Positions 1 through 11,847 of a stretch of DNA of 64,000 nt are shown here, piece by piece. Position numbers and translations under genes: made by a program. The notes beneath the pieces are model-generated. The model did no database searches. It was not told where the DNA came from and worked only from the letters and a program-made list of their open reading frames with translations. Source of the stretch: Lolium rigidum (taxonomy: Eukaryota; Streptophyta; Magnoliopsida; Poales; Poaceae); contig NC_061514.1 of the NCBI RefSeq assembly GCF_022539505.1, positions 252,762,124-252,826,123 of the forward strand. The letters run 5' to 3'. The stretch's first letter is position 1, and each line of letters opens with the position of its first letter.

Positions 1-657
1 AGTAGTATCATAGCTATATTATATTTATTGCTTTTAGAATCTCAATGCAAATTTATGACAAGATTTATTTGATGTAAACTTTTCTCGTAATATGCGCTAT
101 GATACGGTATCTACCTATATTACTCTAATTTTCTCTCTCCTCCTTAATTAGCTGCCACATCTGCATTTTTGTGGAATCAATGTGTATGATACTAGCTAAG
201 ATACTAGCATTATGGCTAGCCTGTGGTATACATATTACAAGCAACTACTAGCTGGAGACTTTAATGGCCTCCTTAATGGCATATCTCCATCCTTTTTAGA
301 GGTATGTCATTAGAAATTTCATGAAAAGCAATGACTCCATTTTGATATTTGCTATCTCTAATAAAATTATTTGTGAATGTGTATTTTGGCATTTATTCAC
401 CATCTGAAGCCCTTTTTTTAGCTCCCCTGAAATGACCATTATGTCCCTGCCCATACATAGCACCACTAAAATCGGAATAAGCAAACTATAATTGGAAACT
501 GAAACTAAAACTATTATTTGCACACTTATTTTTTTCAGAAACATTTGGATCCGAAAGGCTTGGCAAAATATCCCGAATGAATCCAAAGCAGGCTGACATC
601 CTCAGATCTGACGGCACGTACCCACAATCTCCAGATATTTGCTCCTTCCTCCTCTTC
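1..657. other. Upstream intergenic region of THI1
   Basis: AT-rich DNA with no convincing coding sequence and only short, unremarkable ORFs. The last 100 bases become pyrimidine-rich (CCTCCTC runs), as expected close to a cereal gene start. Two evening-element-like motifs lie at 565-572 (AAAATATC) and 633-640 (AGATATTT, which is AAATATCT on the other strand). Confidence 0.5.
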
Positions 658-663
658 TTATAC
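658..663 (+). promoter_or_regulatory. Possible TATA box of THI1
   Basis: TTATAC lies about 85 bases before the THI1 ATG, after a CCTCCTCTTC pyrimidine stretch. It would give a 5' UTR of roughly 50-55 bases. The match to TATAAA is weak. No transcript data support it, so it is only a position-based guess. Confidence 0.3.
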
Positions 664-720
664 CCTGCCACTGCGCCTTATCCCCTCAACACTCTCATCA
701 CAGCTTCCATTCCTCTCTAG

Positions 721-1897
<1,177 letters not shown>

Positions 1898-2640
1898 ACG
1901 ACAGACACCATGGTGTTTGGGTCAGCAATCAATAAGATGGCTTGGTGAAACAGAGGAGCCAGCCTTTTGGACGAGGAGACGAGGACTTCCTCTGTGATCT
2001 GTCGACTCGTGTTTAATTCCTCTGTTTGTTGTTTAGTTTCGTGATGTTAGCGTCTTGTCCGTAGCCCTGCCGCCGTGTGCTCTGCGTCGCGACGGCAAAC
2101 TCCATGGATCCTTGTGGAACAAGGGGAGGGAATAAAAATGTTGAGTTCCATGCTGGTGTGCGCGCGTTCTTTACACCATGGACAGAGCTCAGGACTAACA
2201 GTCCCCAACCTTACAGCTCCTTTCTCCTACTCCATTCCCCTTCTTCCTGCTCCAGCGTGCGCGCTCAGATCGGCCTCTCCACCCCAGATCAACGGGACAG
2301 CAGCTCATATATTATCCTCACGAGCTAGTCATTGAGCTAGTACCAGTACCAGGGATGATTTACAAAAACAACGAAGCAACTTATCTAGGAGTATTGCCAA
2401 CATGTAATGAGTCAACAATTCCCTTATGCAACGGACGGTATAGCTAAATATTAGCATTACTCGTATTCCGCATTTCTTTATCACACAATAAGCTGTGAGC
2501 TCTAAAGGACTAAAACACCTCAGCTTGATACAAAGGTTTCTGAAGAAATATGAGCTGTGGTCCCGTTGATCCTAGGCATATCATCCCTTCAACTACGATT
2601 GCACGGCAACGTCCGTGCTTGCTCTCATTGCGAGAGGGCG
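1898..2640. other. THI1 3' flank, no gene seen
   Basis: It includes the probable 3' UTR of THI1, with AATAAG-type signals near 1930 and GGAATAAAAATG near 2130. The short overlapping ORFs around 2075-2335 have no recognisable motif and are not called. Confidence 0.45.
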
Positions 2641-2689
2641 ACGCTAATATGATTTGAGACACAGTAGAATGTTACCCAGTGACAAAGCT

Positions 2690-2918
2690 CATCTTTGCCT
2701 TCAGTCATCATGCACAAGATTAGGGAGGAAGGAAGAGATTGAATTCTTGCCAAAGCTAAAAACCTTGCGGAGCTCGTGGGCTGACCCTTTCTTCTTTAGT
2801 TTTGAGGATTCTTCCATCCCCTTTCTTTTGTTTTTCTTGTTGGCGTCAGCCAGACCTATGTTTGCTCCTCCTCTATCAATATAAGGCAAAAACTTTTTTG
2901 CCCTATTAAAAAAACAAA
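2690..2918 (+). mobile_element. LINE 3'-end fragment
   Basis: The stretch ends in a phrase typical of grass LINE tails, ATATAAGGCAAAAACTTTT followed by TTGCC and an A-run. A clearer LINE tail at 61,270-61,316 has the same layout (AATGAATGAGG, TTTTTTGCCTACG, A-run). The upstream part is too decayed to translate. No target duplication was found. Confidence 0.4.
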
Positions 2919-3039
2919 GCGCAGATGGTGTGCTTCCAAAGATTATATTGTCTGCGTGTAATTACGCACCTCTCTAAGCATGATAGACGCAGCTTCCATC
3001 TACTCAACCAGGCATTTATCACCTGGATTGCAAAAAAAA

Positions 3040-3337
3040 AGACAGTGTGACAAACATTGCAGAATTTCACCCAAGAAACCTTGTTCATGGAATCATTAAT
3101 ATTTTCTCTAAGGTGTTAGCTTGCACTTGCAGGATCACACCCAAAGTGGATCAGCTTGTGAGTATGCAGATGACACGATCCATGTACCACCAAGAATTCT
3201 ATTTTTCCTGGCTTCTATCACAAAACATGCTAATGACTAGATAGAATCTAAAGAAAAAAACATCTTAAATCTGAAGATTGCAATTTTGTTTCGATAAGAT
3301 GAGTCAGTGCATCATCTTTTCTTTGAATGCATTGTCA
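3040..3337 (+). mobile_element. LINE reverse-transcriptase remnant (5' part)
   Basis: Frames with stops still show non-LTR retrotransposon phrases in the right order: NLVHGIINIFSKVLA (RT fingers/palm region), then YADDTIH at 3163-3183 (the catalytic YxDD box), then HHLFFEC at about 3311 (start of the zinc-binding RT C-terminal region). Spacing is much shorter than in an intact LINE, so internal deletions have occurred. The remnant is cut by a SINE and resumes after it. Confidence 0.6.
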
Positions 3338-3590
3338 CCAGAGTTCAAACCCAGGTTTGACATCTGCGTGTTTCATAAAGACGAAATATTCATTCAGTGG
3401 GTGGGCGATGTTCCTGTCGACATCGAGACGCATGTAGTGACTTCGTCAATTTCAAGATCTAATCCGTCAGCTCAGTCTTCCGGATGTGCTCATAGGAGTA
3501 GGGTGTACGTGTGTGCGTTCATAGGGGTGAATGTATGCGCGTGTTGCCGTGTATGTGAGCGTCTACGTTTGTATTGTGTTTCTAAAAAAA
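3338..3590 (+). mobile_element. tRNA-derived SINE
   Basis: It contains a B-box-like AGTTCAAACCCAGG, then a conserved body (CATAAAG, ATATTCATTCAGTGGG, GTCGACATCGAGACGCATG, GACTTCGTCAATTTCAAGAT, GCTCAGTCTTCCGGATGTGC) and a GTGTGTGCGTTC tail ending in TCTAAAAAAAG. A second copy of the same body lies at 56,391-56,600 on the other strand, which confirms a dispersed family. From memory it resembles the grass Au-type SINE; the name is unverified. It splits a LINE remnant. Confidence 0.7.
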
Positions 3591-3599
3591 GAATTGGTC

Positions 3600-4075
3600 A
3601 GAAGCTGCTACTTTCAAGTTAACGCAGGGCTTGATTTTGAAATCTTATGCCAACTCTATACAAGCATGTTTAAATTTAGTTAGTGCTTGTGCTTTATGGA
3701 GTTTATGGAAAATTAGAAATGGGATGATCTTTGATGGTCTAACATGGATTGATTCTAAATAGGGATGGAGCTTGATCCTGAATTCCGTGAAGAGGTGGGA
3801 GCTGATCTTCAAGGAATCCATATTCGGTCGCAACAAACACTTTTGCAAGGATGTGAGAAAACTGCTAAAGACGCAGCATTGAGGCTAGAAGCACTTCTGC
3901 TCCGGTGCTCCTTTCCTGGAAAAATTCTGGACGCGTTAAACATAATAACGGTGAAAATTTTCTCATACCTGTTTATAAGTGGGGATACGATCGTAATTTT
4001 CGTGTAGGTCCACCGTCCGTATAGCCATGTACAGGCCCATATGGCCTAGGTTGTGTTGTACCTTGTTTTTGTATG
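3600..4075 (+). mobile_element. LINE remnant, continuation after the SINE
   Basis: Near 3690 the reading ALWSLWKIRNGMIFDGLTW matches the LINE C-terminal region just before the 3' UTR (compare VSWTVWKERNARVF at about 61,090). Stops interrupt it. Together with 3040-3337 it is one old LINE copy, deleted internally and split by the SINE. Confidence 0.5.
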
Positions 4076-4104
4076 TATCTACAGTCACGTACATGTGCCG
4101 AAAT

Positions 4105-5094
4105 CAGGGGCGGAGGGGGGGGGGGGAGCAGGGGCTAGACCCCCCCGCCCAGCAATGGTCAGTATTAATGTGCAGTATATAAGGCACTAATCATCGTTAG
4201 CTTTCGGCCATTAGCGAGAGATCGAGCTGCCGGCATGGGCCAAGCCGAGAGAGCACACTGATTTATCGGCGTAACTGGCGCACTAGACCCACTAGACCCT
4301 ATCTTGGGCGCACGACTGCACCTAGACAGATATGTGAGGTCTCAGCATTTTCAGTTCTCCTCGATTCAGTTACGAGATAGGGCATTGCAGTCAGCCGCCG
4401 CTCCGACCTGACGCTCTGTTGAGCCGTCGACAGGAGATTCCCGTGACGATGTGCCTGCAGCCTGTTTTGCTCTCTCGTCTCCTCCACCAGGTGCTAATCA
4501 TCGCAATTCAGGCACTAGGGACGAAGCGATGCCGTGACTCCGCAGCTAATCGATCGCCTGTCTGCGTGACACCACCGTCTAGTCCTGTAAATGCATCAGC
4601 CACCACCGGACCAAATTTTGAAGGTATATACGCGAACTATTTCTAATCGTCTTGCCTGATTTGTAATGTCTACGTCTGTTCAGATAATATATGTAGATCT
4701 AATTTACCATTTGTTTCAGTTCAGGTATACTTCTGTAGTTTAACAATGATCTGAAAGAAATAGGACATGCTGTTTTTACTAAGCCACCTGATTCATTCTC
4801 TAGAATTCTCGTTGAAATTTTAGATTCAACTGTTGTAGGTCCGCCCCAATGAGATTGCTATAACCGCACGCATCATGTAGATTATCACAAATCTATATTA
4901 AATCGAGGTCGTCAAATTAGCACACTGGGTATGCTTGTGTAGCTACAAAAAACTGAAACTTGCAGCATCATTGCCAAAGAAAATGCTGCTATAAATTTAT
5001 TATATGTGAGGCTTCATATATGTGTATATTATATAGTGTACGAGAGTGCCGTCTCCATCGCCCCCCCTATGTCGAAATCCTGGCTCCGCCCCTG
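4105..5094. mobile_element. Non-autonomous hAT-type DNA transposon
   Basis: It starts CAGGGGCGGAG and ends CTCCGCCCCTG, a perfect 11-bp terminal inverted repeat. The flanks carry a perfect 8-bp target duplication, GCCGAAAT, at 4097-4104 and 5095-5102. Eight-bp duplications with CAGGG termini are diagnostic of hAT. The 990-bp interior has a G-run then a C-run near the left end and no transposase signature, so it depends on an enzyme supplied elsewhere. Confidence 0.88.
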
Positions 5095-5306
5095 GCCGAA
5101 ATAGAAATGTGCTATAAAGATCTTGCTCACATGACCTCTTTCTTTTCTTACGCGATGTACATATACTGTATCAATACAGACGAGTATACATGGGCTGGAT
5201 ATGGATTTCGGCGGACCAACACAGGAAAAAAAGACAACTACGACCATTCATCTTCTTTTAGGGGGGAGCACTGGAGCAGCCCTCGGCTGGAAGATGGCTA
5301 GCTGGG

Positions 5307-5487
5307 CGGAGCCAGCGTACGAATAATGGGGTACATAGTACACCTAAAGATATATTTTTTACTCATATTTTTTAAATTTATTTAATGTGTATTGCTCTAT
5401 ATTTAATTCAGTTAGATAATGGTATACAAGCTGCAGCCAAAAAATAACTGGTGTACATTTGTACACCCATGTAGTGATCTGGCTCCG
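5307..5487. mobile_element. Small MITE, probably hAT-related
   Basis: The ends CGGAGCCAG (5307-5315) and CTGGCTCCG (5479-5487) are inverted copies, and similarity continues inward (GGGGTAC against GTACACCC). The middle is A/T. No clear target duplication was found, so the exact limits are uncertain. Confidence 0.42.
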
Positions 5488-5499
5488 TCTATGACCGCC

Positions 5500-5985
5500 T
5501 GCCGGATCAACGATGAAGCAAACGCTAAAGCTCTGCCTCCTTCACTTTTAAAACTTTATTACGACGCAACAATGTTTTTCAAGAGAACAAGATATGAAGA
5601 GATGGTAGTCAATACTTATTCCTCTGCAAATGTGTCAGCTCTTAGCATACTACATTTGGCTGTTATCTACTAGGCACATAGTTTTTGTGGATTGAGAGAT
5701 TGCAATACCAAATCTGATTTTATTTACTAAACCATCTCTATACACAATGAATATCAAATCTTATATTATATCAAGAAATATTAAAAACTGAGATTAGCCA
5801 CAAGTCGAAAGACCTACTTGTATTTTTTATTACTTTTGGGTCTATTTGTACTGCTATTGGTGAATATTAATAGATTGGCAGAATTTTCGCAAAAATATAC
5901 CAAGTATATGTAAGATACAATGCACTGAGATATTGTGTCTAAAATTTACCATATATCAAGAAAAACACACTAAAAGCCTCTTGTT
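5500..5985. other. Intergenic, nothing recognised
   Basis: AT-rich sequence with no ORF of note, no repeat shared within the window and no terminal repeats seen. Confidence 0.4.
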
Positions 5986-6560
5986 GGGCCTGGCCTAGTT
6001 GCTCATAACATTTCTAGGAGGTATATTCCCCACACTTGGCAGGAGCAAGTGTTAGTCCTCCTGTGGGAAGATCACCATGGCCGCTCGTATTGAGCCCAAA
6101 AACATGTACAGCTATTTTTTTTCGTTTCTTACCTTTTCCTTTTCTTTTTTTCTATCGTTTCTTCTTTTTTTATCAGAATATTTTCAGATATGAGAAATTT
6201 CAAGCTCTTAAAATTTTAAAATATAAACAATTTTCAAATTGTAATAATTTTTAATTTAATTCTTTTTGAAATTTGTACAGATTTTAAGTTTGTACAAACT
6301 TCAAATTAGAACAATTTTCATAACTTAACGATTTTAAAAGTAAGAACAAGTTTCAAATCTAAACAATTTTTTAAACCAGAAAAAACGAAGAAGCCAGCAA
6401 AACGAAGAACAGGTTTTGTTGAAACTCCCCATCAATAGGCCAGCCCACACAGCCGATCGCTTCAGGTGGGAACAAAATCGTCCCACAATGAGCGATAAAT
6501 AAGGTTTGTTGCCACTAAACCGGGCATGCAGTTTTGGCACCCGGGTGCAAATGGTCTCGT
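5985..6560. repeat. Arch-shaped repeat module, possible MULE-like element
   Basis: A GC-rich end carrying GGGCCTGGCC (about 5989) leads into a T-rich tract (6110-6175), an AAATTT-type degenerate middle, an A-rich tract (6335-6400) and a second GC-rich end (6400-6560). The same plan recurs at 9030-9470 and 9470-10,210. No target duplication was established. Confidence 0.3.
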
Positions 6561-7300
6561 TATCTGGACCAAGAAAATGTGCTCTGCGATCTGTGTTGGG
6601 TGCAATAATGGGTGAGATACAAACAGTAGTAAAGGCCTTATACGGAGTCAGGTATTTACATGCGGAGCCGTGACAGTGTGATGTCAGAAACGACCGTGAC
6701 GAAAAGCCTAGCGGGATGCGCTTGAGCCCTATCGTGGACCGCTGGGACAAGAAGGCGAGCTGCCATCGAGACTATCCTCGGCGTCAGGACTCATGACAGA
6801 GAGCAGGCTGCGACTCCTTTGGGATACTGGCTACTCCCAGTCCATAGTTCGTTCGTGAGCACAAAATCAGTCGGGACTGTAGGTAGAAATGCGCGGTGAA
6901 CACAAGATCTGGAGTGCAATGATGTTCAGAACTTCAGATTCAATATTTAATACTTCGGAAAAAAGATTCAGATTTAGTTTGTGTTCATGTCTACAAGGTT
7001 AGAAATCTCATATCTGCCAGACGTTATTGCAAATCAGTTGTTGCAAGAAGTGGCAATTAAATCGACATGTCTGAGCTTCTACAAAATAAAATGTAAATAA
7101 AAGCACAACGGGAGCCATCGCTATAGCGGCAGACGGGCTGATAAAGGGATCAAACTATGCAATCGCTCCTCCATTAGTACTTGACTACACCAACATCAGA
7201 AGATACCCAAATCGATACATGAACTCTGTAAGCAGGGCGCAAACAAGAGCTTGTTTGGTAGTTTCCGTGAGTTGGATCAACGCGGTGCCGCTCCACATTA
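6561..7300. other. Intergenic, nothing recognised
   Basis: Mixed composition with no supported gene or repeat. Confidence 0.35.
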
Positions 7301-7301
7301 G

Positions 7302-7541
7302 GTCTCTCACCGGATAATCGCCCGCATCGTCAGCTTCTGTCTCCTCCCCGGAGGCAGCGCAGCCGTCGCGCCGCGGGTGCTGCTGCTGCTGCTGCACGAG
7401 CACTCCTCCGCCGGCGACACGCTGGAGCACCACCTGCGGCGAACGGCGTCAACAACGGACGCGCTGCCACTCTGCTGGCACCACCATGCCAACATCGCCA
7501 ACGCGCTGGCCTACCTGCAGGTGGACGACGCCCTGGCCTAA
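7302..7541 (+). pseudogene. Possible orphan terminal exon or captured gene fragment
   Basis: A GC-rich block in an AT-rich area reads without stops on the plus strand from a good splice acceptor (CTCCACATTAG at 7291-7301) to a TAA at 7539-7541, about 79 residues. It includes a leucine run (VLLLLLHEHSS), LEHHLRR and a C-terminal HANIANALAYLQVDDALA. GC3 is high, as in real cereal exons. No start codon or upstream exon was found and the family is not recognised. It could be the last exon of a decayed gene, a fragment carried by a transposon, or chance. Confidence 0.28.
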
Positions 7542-7544
7542 CTC

Positions 7545-8094
7545 CACCCCACCCGATGGGAAGAATAAAAGGAAGCCATGGATCTTGACTCTTGATGTCG
7601 TCTAGATTTGGGGAACTGCGGCGACGCCGGGCTCTCGTTTTGTAGATTTTTTGAGGGAATGCTCTGGTTTGGTTTGCAGTGAGACAGCAGTATTGGATGA
7701 TCGACATGTGGGCTCATGTCAGTAGACGCGTGGCGCCTGCCTGAGAGCAGTTGGCTTTGCTGGCTTCGGTCCAGGACAGGCGGCGTTGGTCCACGTCGTT
7801 TGAGGTCCCGTTTGTACCGAAATATTGAACCGTCCTAATAAATGCATCACCAGTTGTTACAGCTGCCCTGTTCAATAATCGATCCGCGTGGTTATATACG
7901 GAATAAAATACTGCTCTGGTCATCCATACCGACGCAAGTGATTGGTCCAGAAATCCAGTGCATCTGGACCCGAGAGCCATATTGCATTTCCGCCACTAAA
8001 CCAGTTTTCTGTTACCTCCTTTGTTAGCATCATCACGGGAGTGCATGACCAGATGGCCCGACTCAACACGAAATTAGGACAAGCTCTTTATAAA
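7545..8094. other. Intergenic, nothing recognised
   Basis: No supported gene. It carries the left copy of the duplication that flanks the next MITE. Confidence 0.35.
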
Positions 8095-8103
8095 TCGAAC
8101 AAG

Positions 8104-8494
8104 GGAGGTGGCAATTTGGCTCATAGGAGCAAATGCTCTCATTATATAAAATAATTAAAAAACAATTTTAAAAATGTTAAAAAATTCTGACATAAATTTG
8201 TTGGTGTACATCTTGACATTCTATGTTAGTGCACAAATTTTCGTGGAGAAACAACATTTTATATGGCGTGTACAAAAAAGACAAAAAAATATCCTGTACG
8301 TAGTCGTGTTATAGCATCAAAACTTGTCTTTTTTACAGGAGCCACAATTTTTTTTAGTTTTTTTTGAAAACTTGTGTACCAACATAAAATGTTTAGATGT
8401 ACATGTAAAAATTTAGTTTAGAATTTTTTGACACTTTGAAATGTGGATTCACATAATGGGAGCATATGCTCCTATGAGCCAAAGTGCATTTCCC
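8104..8494. mobile_element. MITE with long terminal inverted repeats (Mutator-like)
   Basis: The left end reads GGAGGTGGCAATTTGGCTCA and the right end, reversed, GGGAAATGCACTTTGGCTCA. Both continue TAGGAGCA(A/T)ATGCTC(T/C)C, giving a terminal inverted repeat of about 40 bp with few mismatches. TCGAACAAG (8095-8103 and 8495-8503) is duplicated on both sides, the 9-bp size typical of Mutator-type insertion. The 391-bp interior is AT-rich and non-coding, and the arms could fold into a long hairpin. Confidence 0.82.
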
Positions 8495-8509
8495 TCGAAC
8501 AAGGGCATA

Positions 8510-9029
8510 TATACAATACAAAGCTGGTATCCGTTTAGTTCTAGTCGCAAAAGATTTTCTGGACAAACCGCTCAAGTGCGACAGATTGTACTAGTTCTTT
8601 TTTTCATAAGTCATATATTTAAAATGTTTTTAAATGAAACTTATAAACTTGAGAACGAATGTTAATGAAGTTTTAAAAAATTACTGGAGCTATAAAATTT
8701 TGATCGAAGAATTCCATAAAAGTTCGTATAGTTCTAATAGCAATTCAACATGATACAAATAATCACAAGTTTTTTATATACTTGTATAGTTAAAAAATTT
8801 GTTCCCGAGTTTCAAAAATTATTCTTCTAAGGTAAATAATGTGCAAGCAATAACAAATAATTTTTAAAATATTCATTTGCACCACAAATATCTTTATTTT
8901 TCGGAAAAATAACAAGAAAACATGAAAATAAATAAATGAATATCAAATAAACTAAAATGTAAAAGGAAATGAATAGAAATAAAAATATATAATGAATTGT
9001 GAAATAAAACAAAAAGGTAAATAAAATAT
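8510..9029. other. AT-rich intergenic, nothing recognised
   Basis: Low-complexity A/T-rich DNA; the short ORFs are composition artefacts. Confidence 0.35.
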
Positions 9030-10210
9030 AAGAGGGGCTGGCCCATTTTGCACCACATTTGGGCGACCCTAAGTAGGTGTGTTGGGCCACACAACCTTTT
9101 TTCCCTTCCCTATTTTGCTTTTTTCTTTTTCTTTATTGTTGATTCTTTTCTATTTCTTTTTGGCATTTTTGAAATCTAAATACTTTTAAAATCTGAACGT
9201 TTAAATTTTATATGTTTTCAAAAATTTGAGAACTTTTCAAAACCTAAAAAAATTAGGGTGAAAGATAACGAAAAGGTGGGTGAAAAAATTGACAGAAAAC
9301 CAGATAGAAAACGGAAAGAAAAGCAAACAAAAAAACAAATAATGGGCCTGGCCCAATACAGACCAGGTGTGTGCGGCACTGGCCGCTGGGTATGTGCCGG
9401 AAATCCTATTTCCCGCTCATTAGCGGGGCGATTAACTCCTGCCAGCGTGGGAAAGTAAGTGGCCCACGGCCCATCTTTGCTCTGTTTTTCGTTTTTCTTG
9501 TTTTTTCTGCGGTTTTTTTCCTAGGTTGATTGTTTTATGTCGGTTTTTGTTTTTTGTTTTTTCGTTTTTGTGTTTTTGGTTTTTCAGGATTTCCTTTTTC
9601 AGTTTCTGAAAATATTTTTCTAATTCGAGCAAATTTCCAATTTTGGCAAATTTCACATTCGAGCAAATTTCAGATTTAGGAAAATTTCAAATTCAAACAA
9701 ATTTTAAATTTGAGCAAAATTAAATTCAAGTAAATTTAAATTCAAACAATTTTTGAGTTGGAGCAATTTTTTAGTTTTGGTCGGTTCTGAAATTTGCTCA
9801 GATTTAATTTTTATCTGGTTCTATTTTTTTTTGCTCGGTTTCAAATTTTGTTTAAGTTTTAAAAAAGTGTGTGCATCCCTGTAGGTGCCGGGATTTGATC
9901 CCTAATCTCAGATAGAGGGGAGGAGCTGACACCATTGCATGTGGCTCACTTGTTTTACCGAGACGAAAGAAAAAATTAGAGTACTATTTTGTTGATCGAA
10001 CAAACTAATGGGTCCGGCCCATTCGGGGTTCGCTTCAGGCGACGCACCGCTCCGGCGCGCTAACGAGCGGGGAACAGGGAACCCCGGTATGTGCCGTCCT
10101 GGCCGGCATATAGAAATTGGAAAACGCTTCTATTCGGTCGACCGATCGCGTGCAGGCGATCGGTCGTACCGTTCTCGCGCGCGCTTTTCCCCAGCTGGTT
10201 GCTAGCTATC
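9030..10210. repeat. Repeated GC-rich end modules joined by T-rich/A-rich arches
   Basis: GGGCTGGCCCA (about 9036), TGGGCCTGGCCCA (about 9343) and GGGTCCGGCCCA (about 10,010) are near-palindromic GC blocks. They are separated by T-rich tracts followed by degenerate CAAATTT/AAATTC runs (especially 9600-9850) and A-rich tracts. This probably represents two or more degraded DNA transposons of one type with long GC-rich ends, Mutator-like by appearance. Family and limits are not proven. Confidence 0.35.
10139..10166. repeat. Perfect 11-bp inverted repeat
   Basis: CGACCGATCGC and its exact reverse complement GCGATCGGTCG are separated by 6 bases. The repeat lies inside a GC-rich, CpG-rich module. 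No function is evident. Confidence 0.6.
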
Positions 10211-10830
10211 CCGCGACGGAGTGAGTGATAGAGCCTGCAGCCTTTGGCGGTTTTCGAGTAGGCATGCAGCAGCATGGAACAGCAGCGAGACAAGCCCAAG
10301 ACAGTGCATCTGCATCGAGCAGCAGCAAGACAAGACCACTGCACGCAAGAAAATAAGGCAGCGATGATAGCTACTAGTACATGCAAGTATCACCTGCAAC
10401 GTGATTATTTGCTATGTGCACACACCGACTGTAAGTTAGTATATTTTTTAGGTATTTTATTTTGATACTAGCTAGCTATCGCCAATTTTTTATTGCAGCG
10501 CTACAAAATGTTAAGGATTAATTCGATTTTTAGTGTTAAAATTTAATTAGTTTTTCGATGTTATATAAGTATATTATTTTTAACAAACGGGCGCATAGAC
10601 TATCTTTCTCTGCAAACACACGAGCGGCCAAGAGTAATGGGCCCAAGGTCGCAGGATCTAGTGTCGCTGGCCTTCCGGCGAGCCAAATTTGTGGTCGTCA
10701 TGTAGAACCGGTGACTACATGGTTGCGGTGGACGACATTTTTTCCACGATTTTTTTAAACAACTTACGAATCTATTTGCAAAATGACATCGGAAGGGAAT
10801 TTTCGCTAATGTTGGATTAGCTAATTGAGT
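10211..10830. other. Intergenic, nothing recognised
   Basis: CAGCAG-rich sequence near 10,265-10,330 followed by AT-rich DNA. No supported gene. Confidence 0.35.
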
Positions 10831-10839
10831 TAGTTAAGA

Positions 10840-11510
10840 TAGTTATGGAATATTGTTGTAAATCACTATCTGATTTGTTGTGAATTATTTTAGCACGAGA
10901 AATTGTTAATGTAGTTGACTATTGTTGTAAACACCCAATTATTTCTGTTATTTTTGTTGTTAATTATTGTTGTAAATATGTTGGTGATTTGTTGTAAAGA
11001 TATTTTTGGCATGCGATTTTTTTAGTGTTGGGATTATTATTATTTGCGAAAATCGTTGCATGTTACAGTTGTAAACACCAAAAAAATGTTGGTTTTGTTT
11101 TTAACTATTGTTGTAAATATATTGGTGATTTGTTGTAAAGATATTCTTGGCATGTGACTTTTGGAGTGTTGTGAATTATTACTTTTTTTTTTGTAGAAAA
11201 TGTTGTTGACTACTATTCAAAACATTGATTTTCTTTGTTAGTTTTGTTGTTCATAATTGTTGTAAATATATTGGTGATTTGTTGTAAAGAATTTTTGGCT
11301 TCGGATTTTCTTTATATTGGAATATTATATTGTTAAAATTGTTGTCGAGTATTGTTGTAAACACCAATTTGTTTCGTTGGTTTTGTTCTTAATTATTTTT
11401 GTAAATATACTAGTGATTTGTTGTAAAGATATTTTTGATGCACTAATTATTTATGCTGAAACTGTTGCTTTTTGTTAAAATCATTATTGAGTATTGTTGT
11501 AAACATTCAA
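10840..11510. repeat. Degenerate direct-repeat array, unit about 140 bp
   Basis: The phrase GTGATTTGTTGTAAAGA recurs at about 10,984, 11,125, 11,274 and 11,413, with spacings near 140-150 bases. A weaker copy lies near 10,869. Each unit also carries ATTGTTGTAAACACC and TTGTTGTAAATAT. Units differ by many substitutions and small indels, so the array is old. The strand is strongly T/G-rich. Confidence 0.7.
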
Positions 11511-11832
11511 CAGATGGTGGGCTAAAGCAAGCTACGTCTACGGTCTACCCACGCAGAGCAGCAGCGGAAAAGACGTGCACGCAGTGTAGCTGGGAAGAAG
11601 GACGTGTGCCTGACACAGCCTGGCAGCAGGAAAAGGAGCCAGACCACGTGAGGTGAGAGGAAATGATTGCGGAACGCACGATTTTAATCGAACGGCCGAA
11701 GCAACAACCGATTTCTTTGACCCGCGTCGGCCGACTGACGGCTAGCATCCGCCATAGAAATTACCACATATTCTCCCCTTACTATTGTTTCATGAGAGGT
11801 AAACGGGCTCCTCTTATAGAAACGGATGGTCC
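11511..11832. other. Intergenic, GC-richer flank of the array
   Basis: Similar in style to the GC-rich modules at 9,340 and 10,010 (CGGCCGA, GACCCGCGTCGGCCG). It may be the other end of the element that contains the TTGTTGTAAA array. No coding evidence. Confidence 0.3.
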
Positions 11833-11847
11833 AAGTTCAGATGTGCC

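Noticed and set aside
3338..3590. Functional tRNA gene at the B-box sequence
   Set aside because: Only a B-box-like motif is present, without a cloverleaf. The sequence body matches a dispersed SINE.
10840..11510. CRISPR-like array
   Set aside because: Units are about 140 bp, degenerate, without constant short repeats and unique spacers, and the host is a plant.
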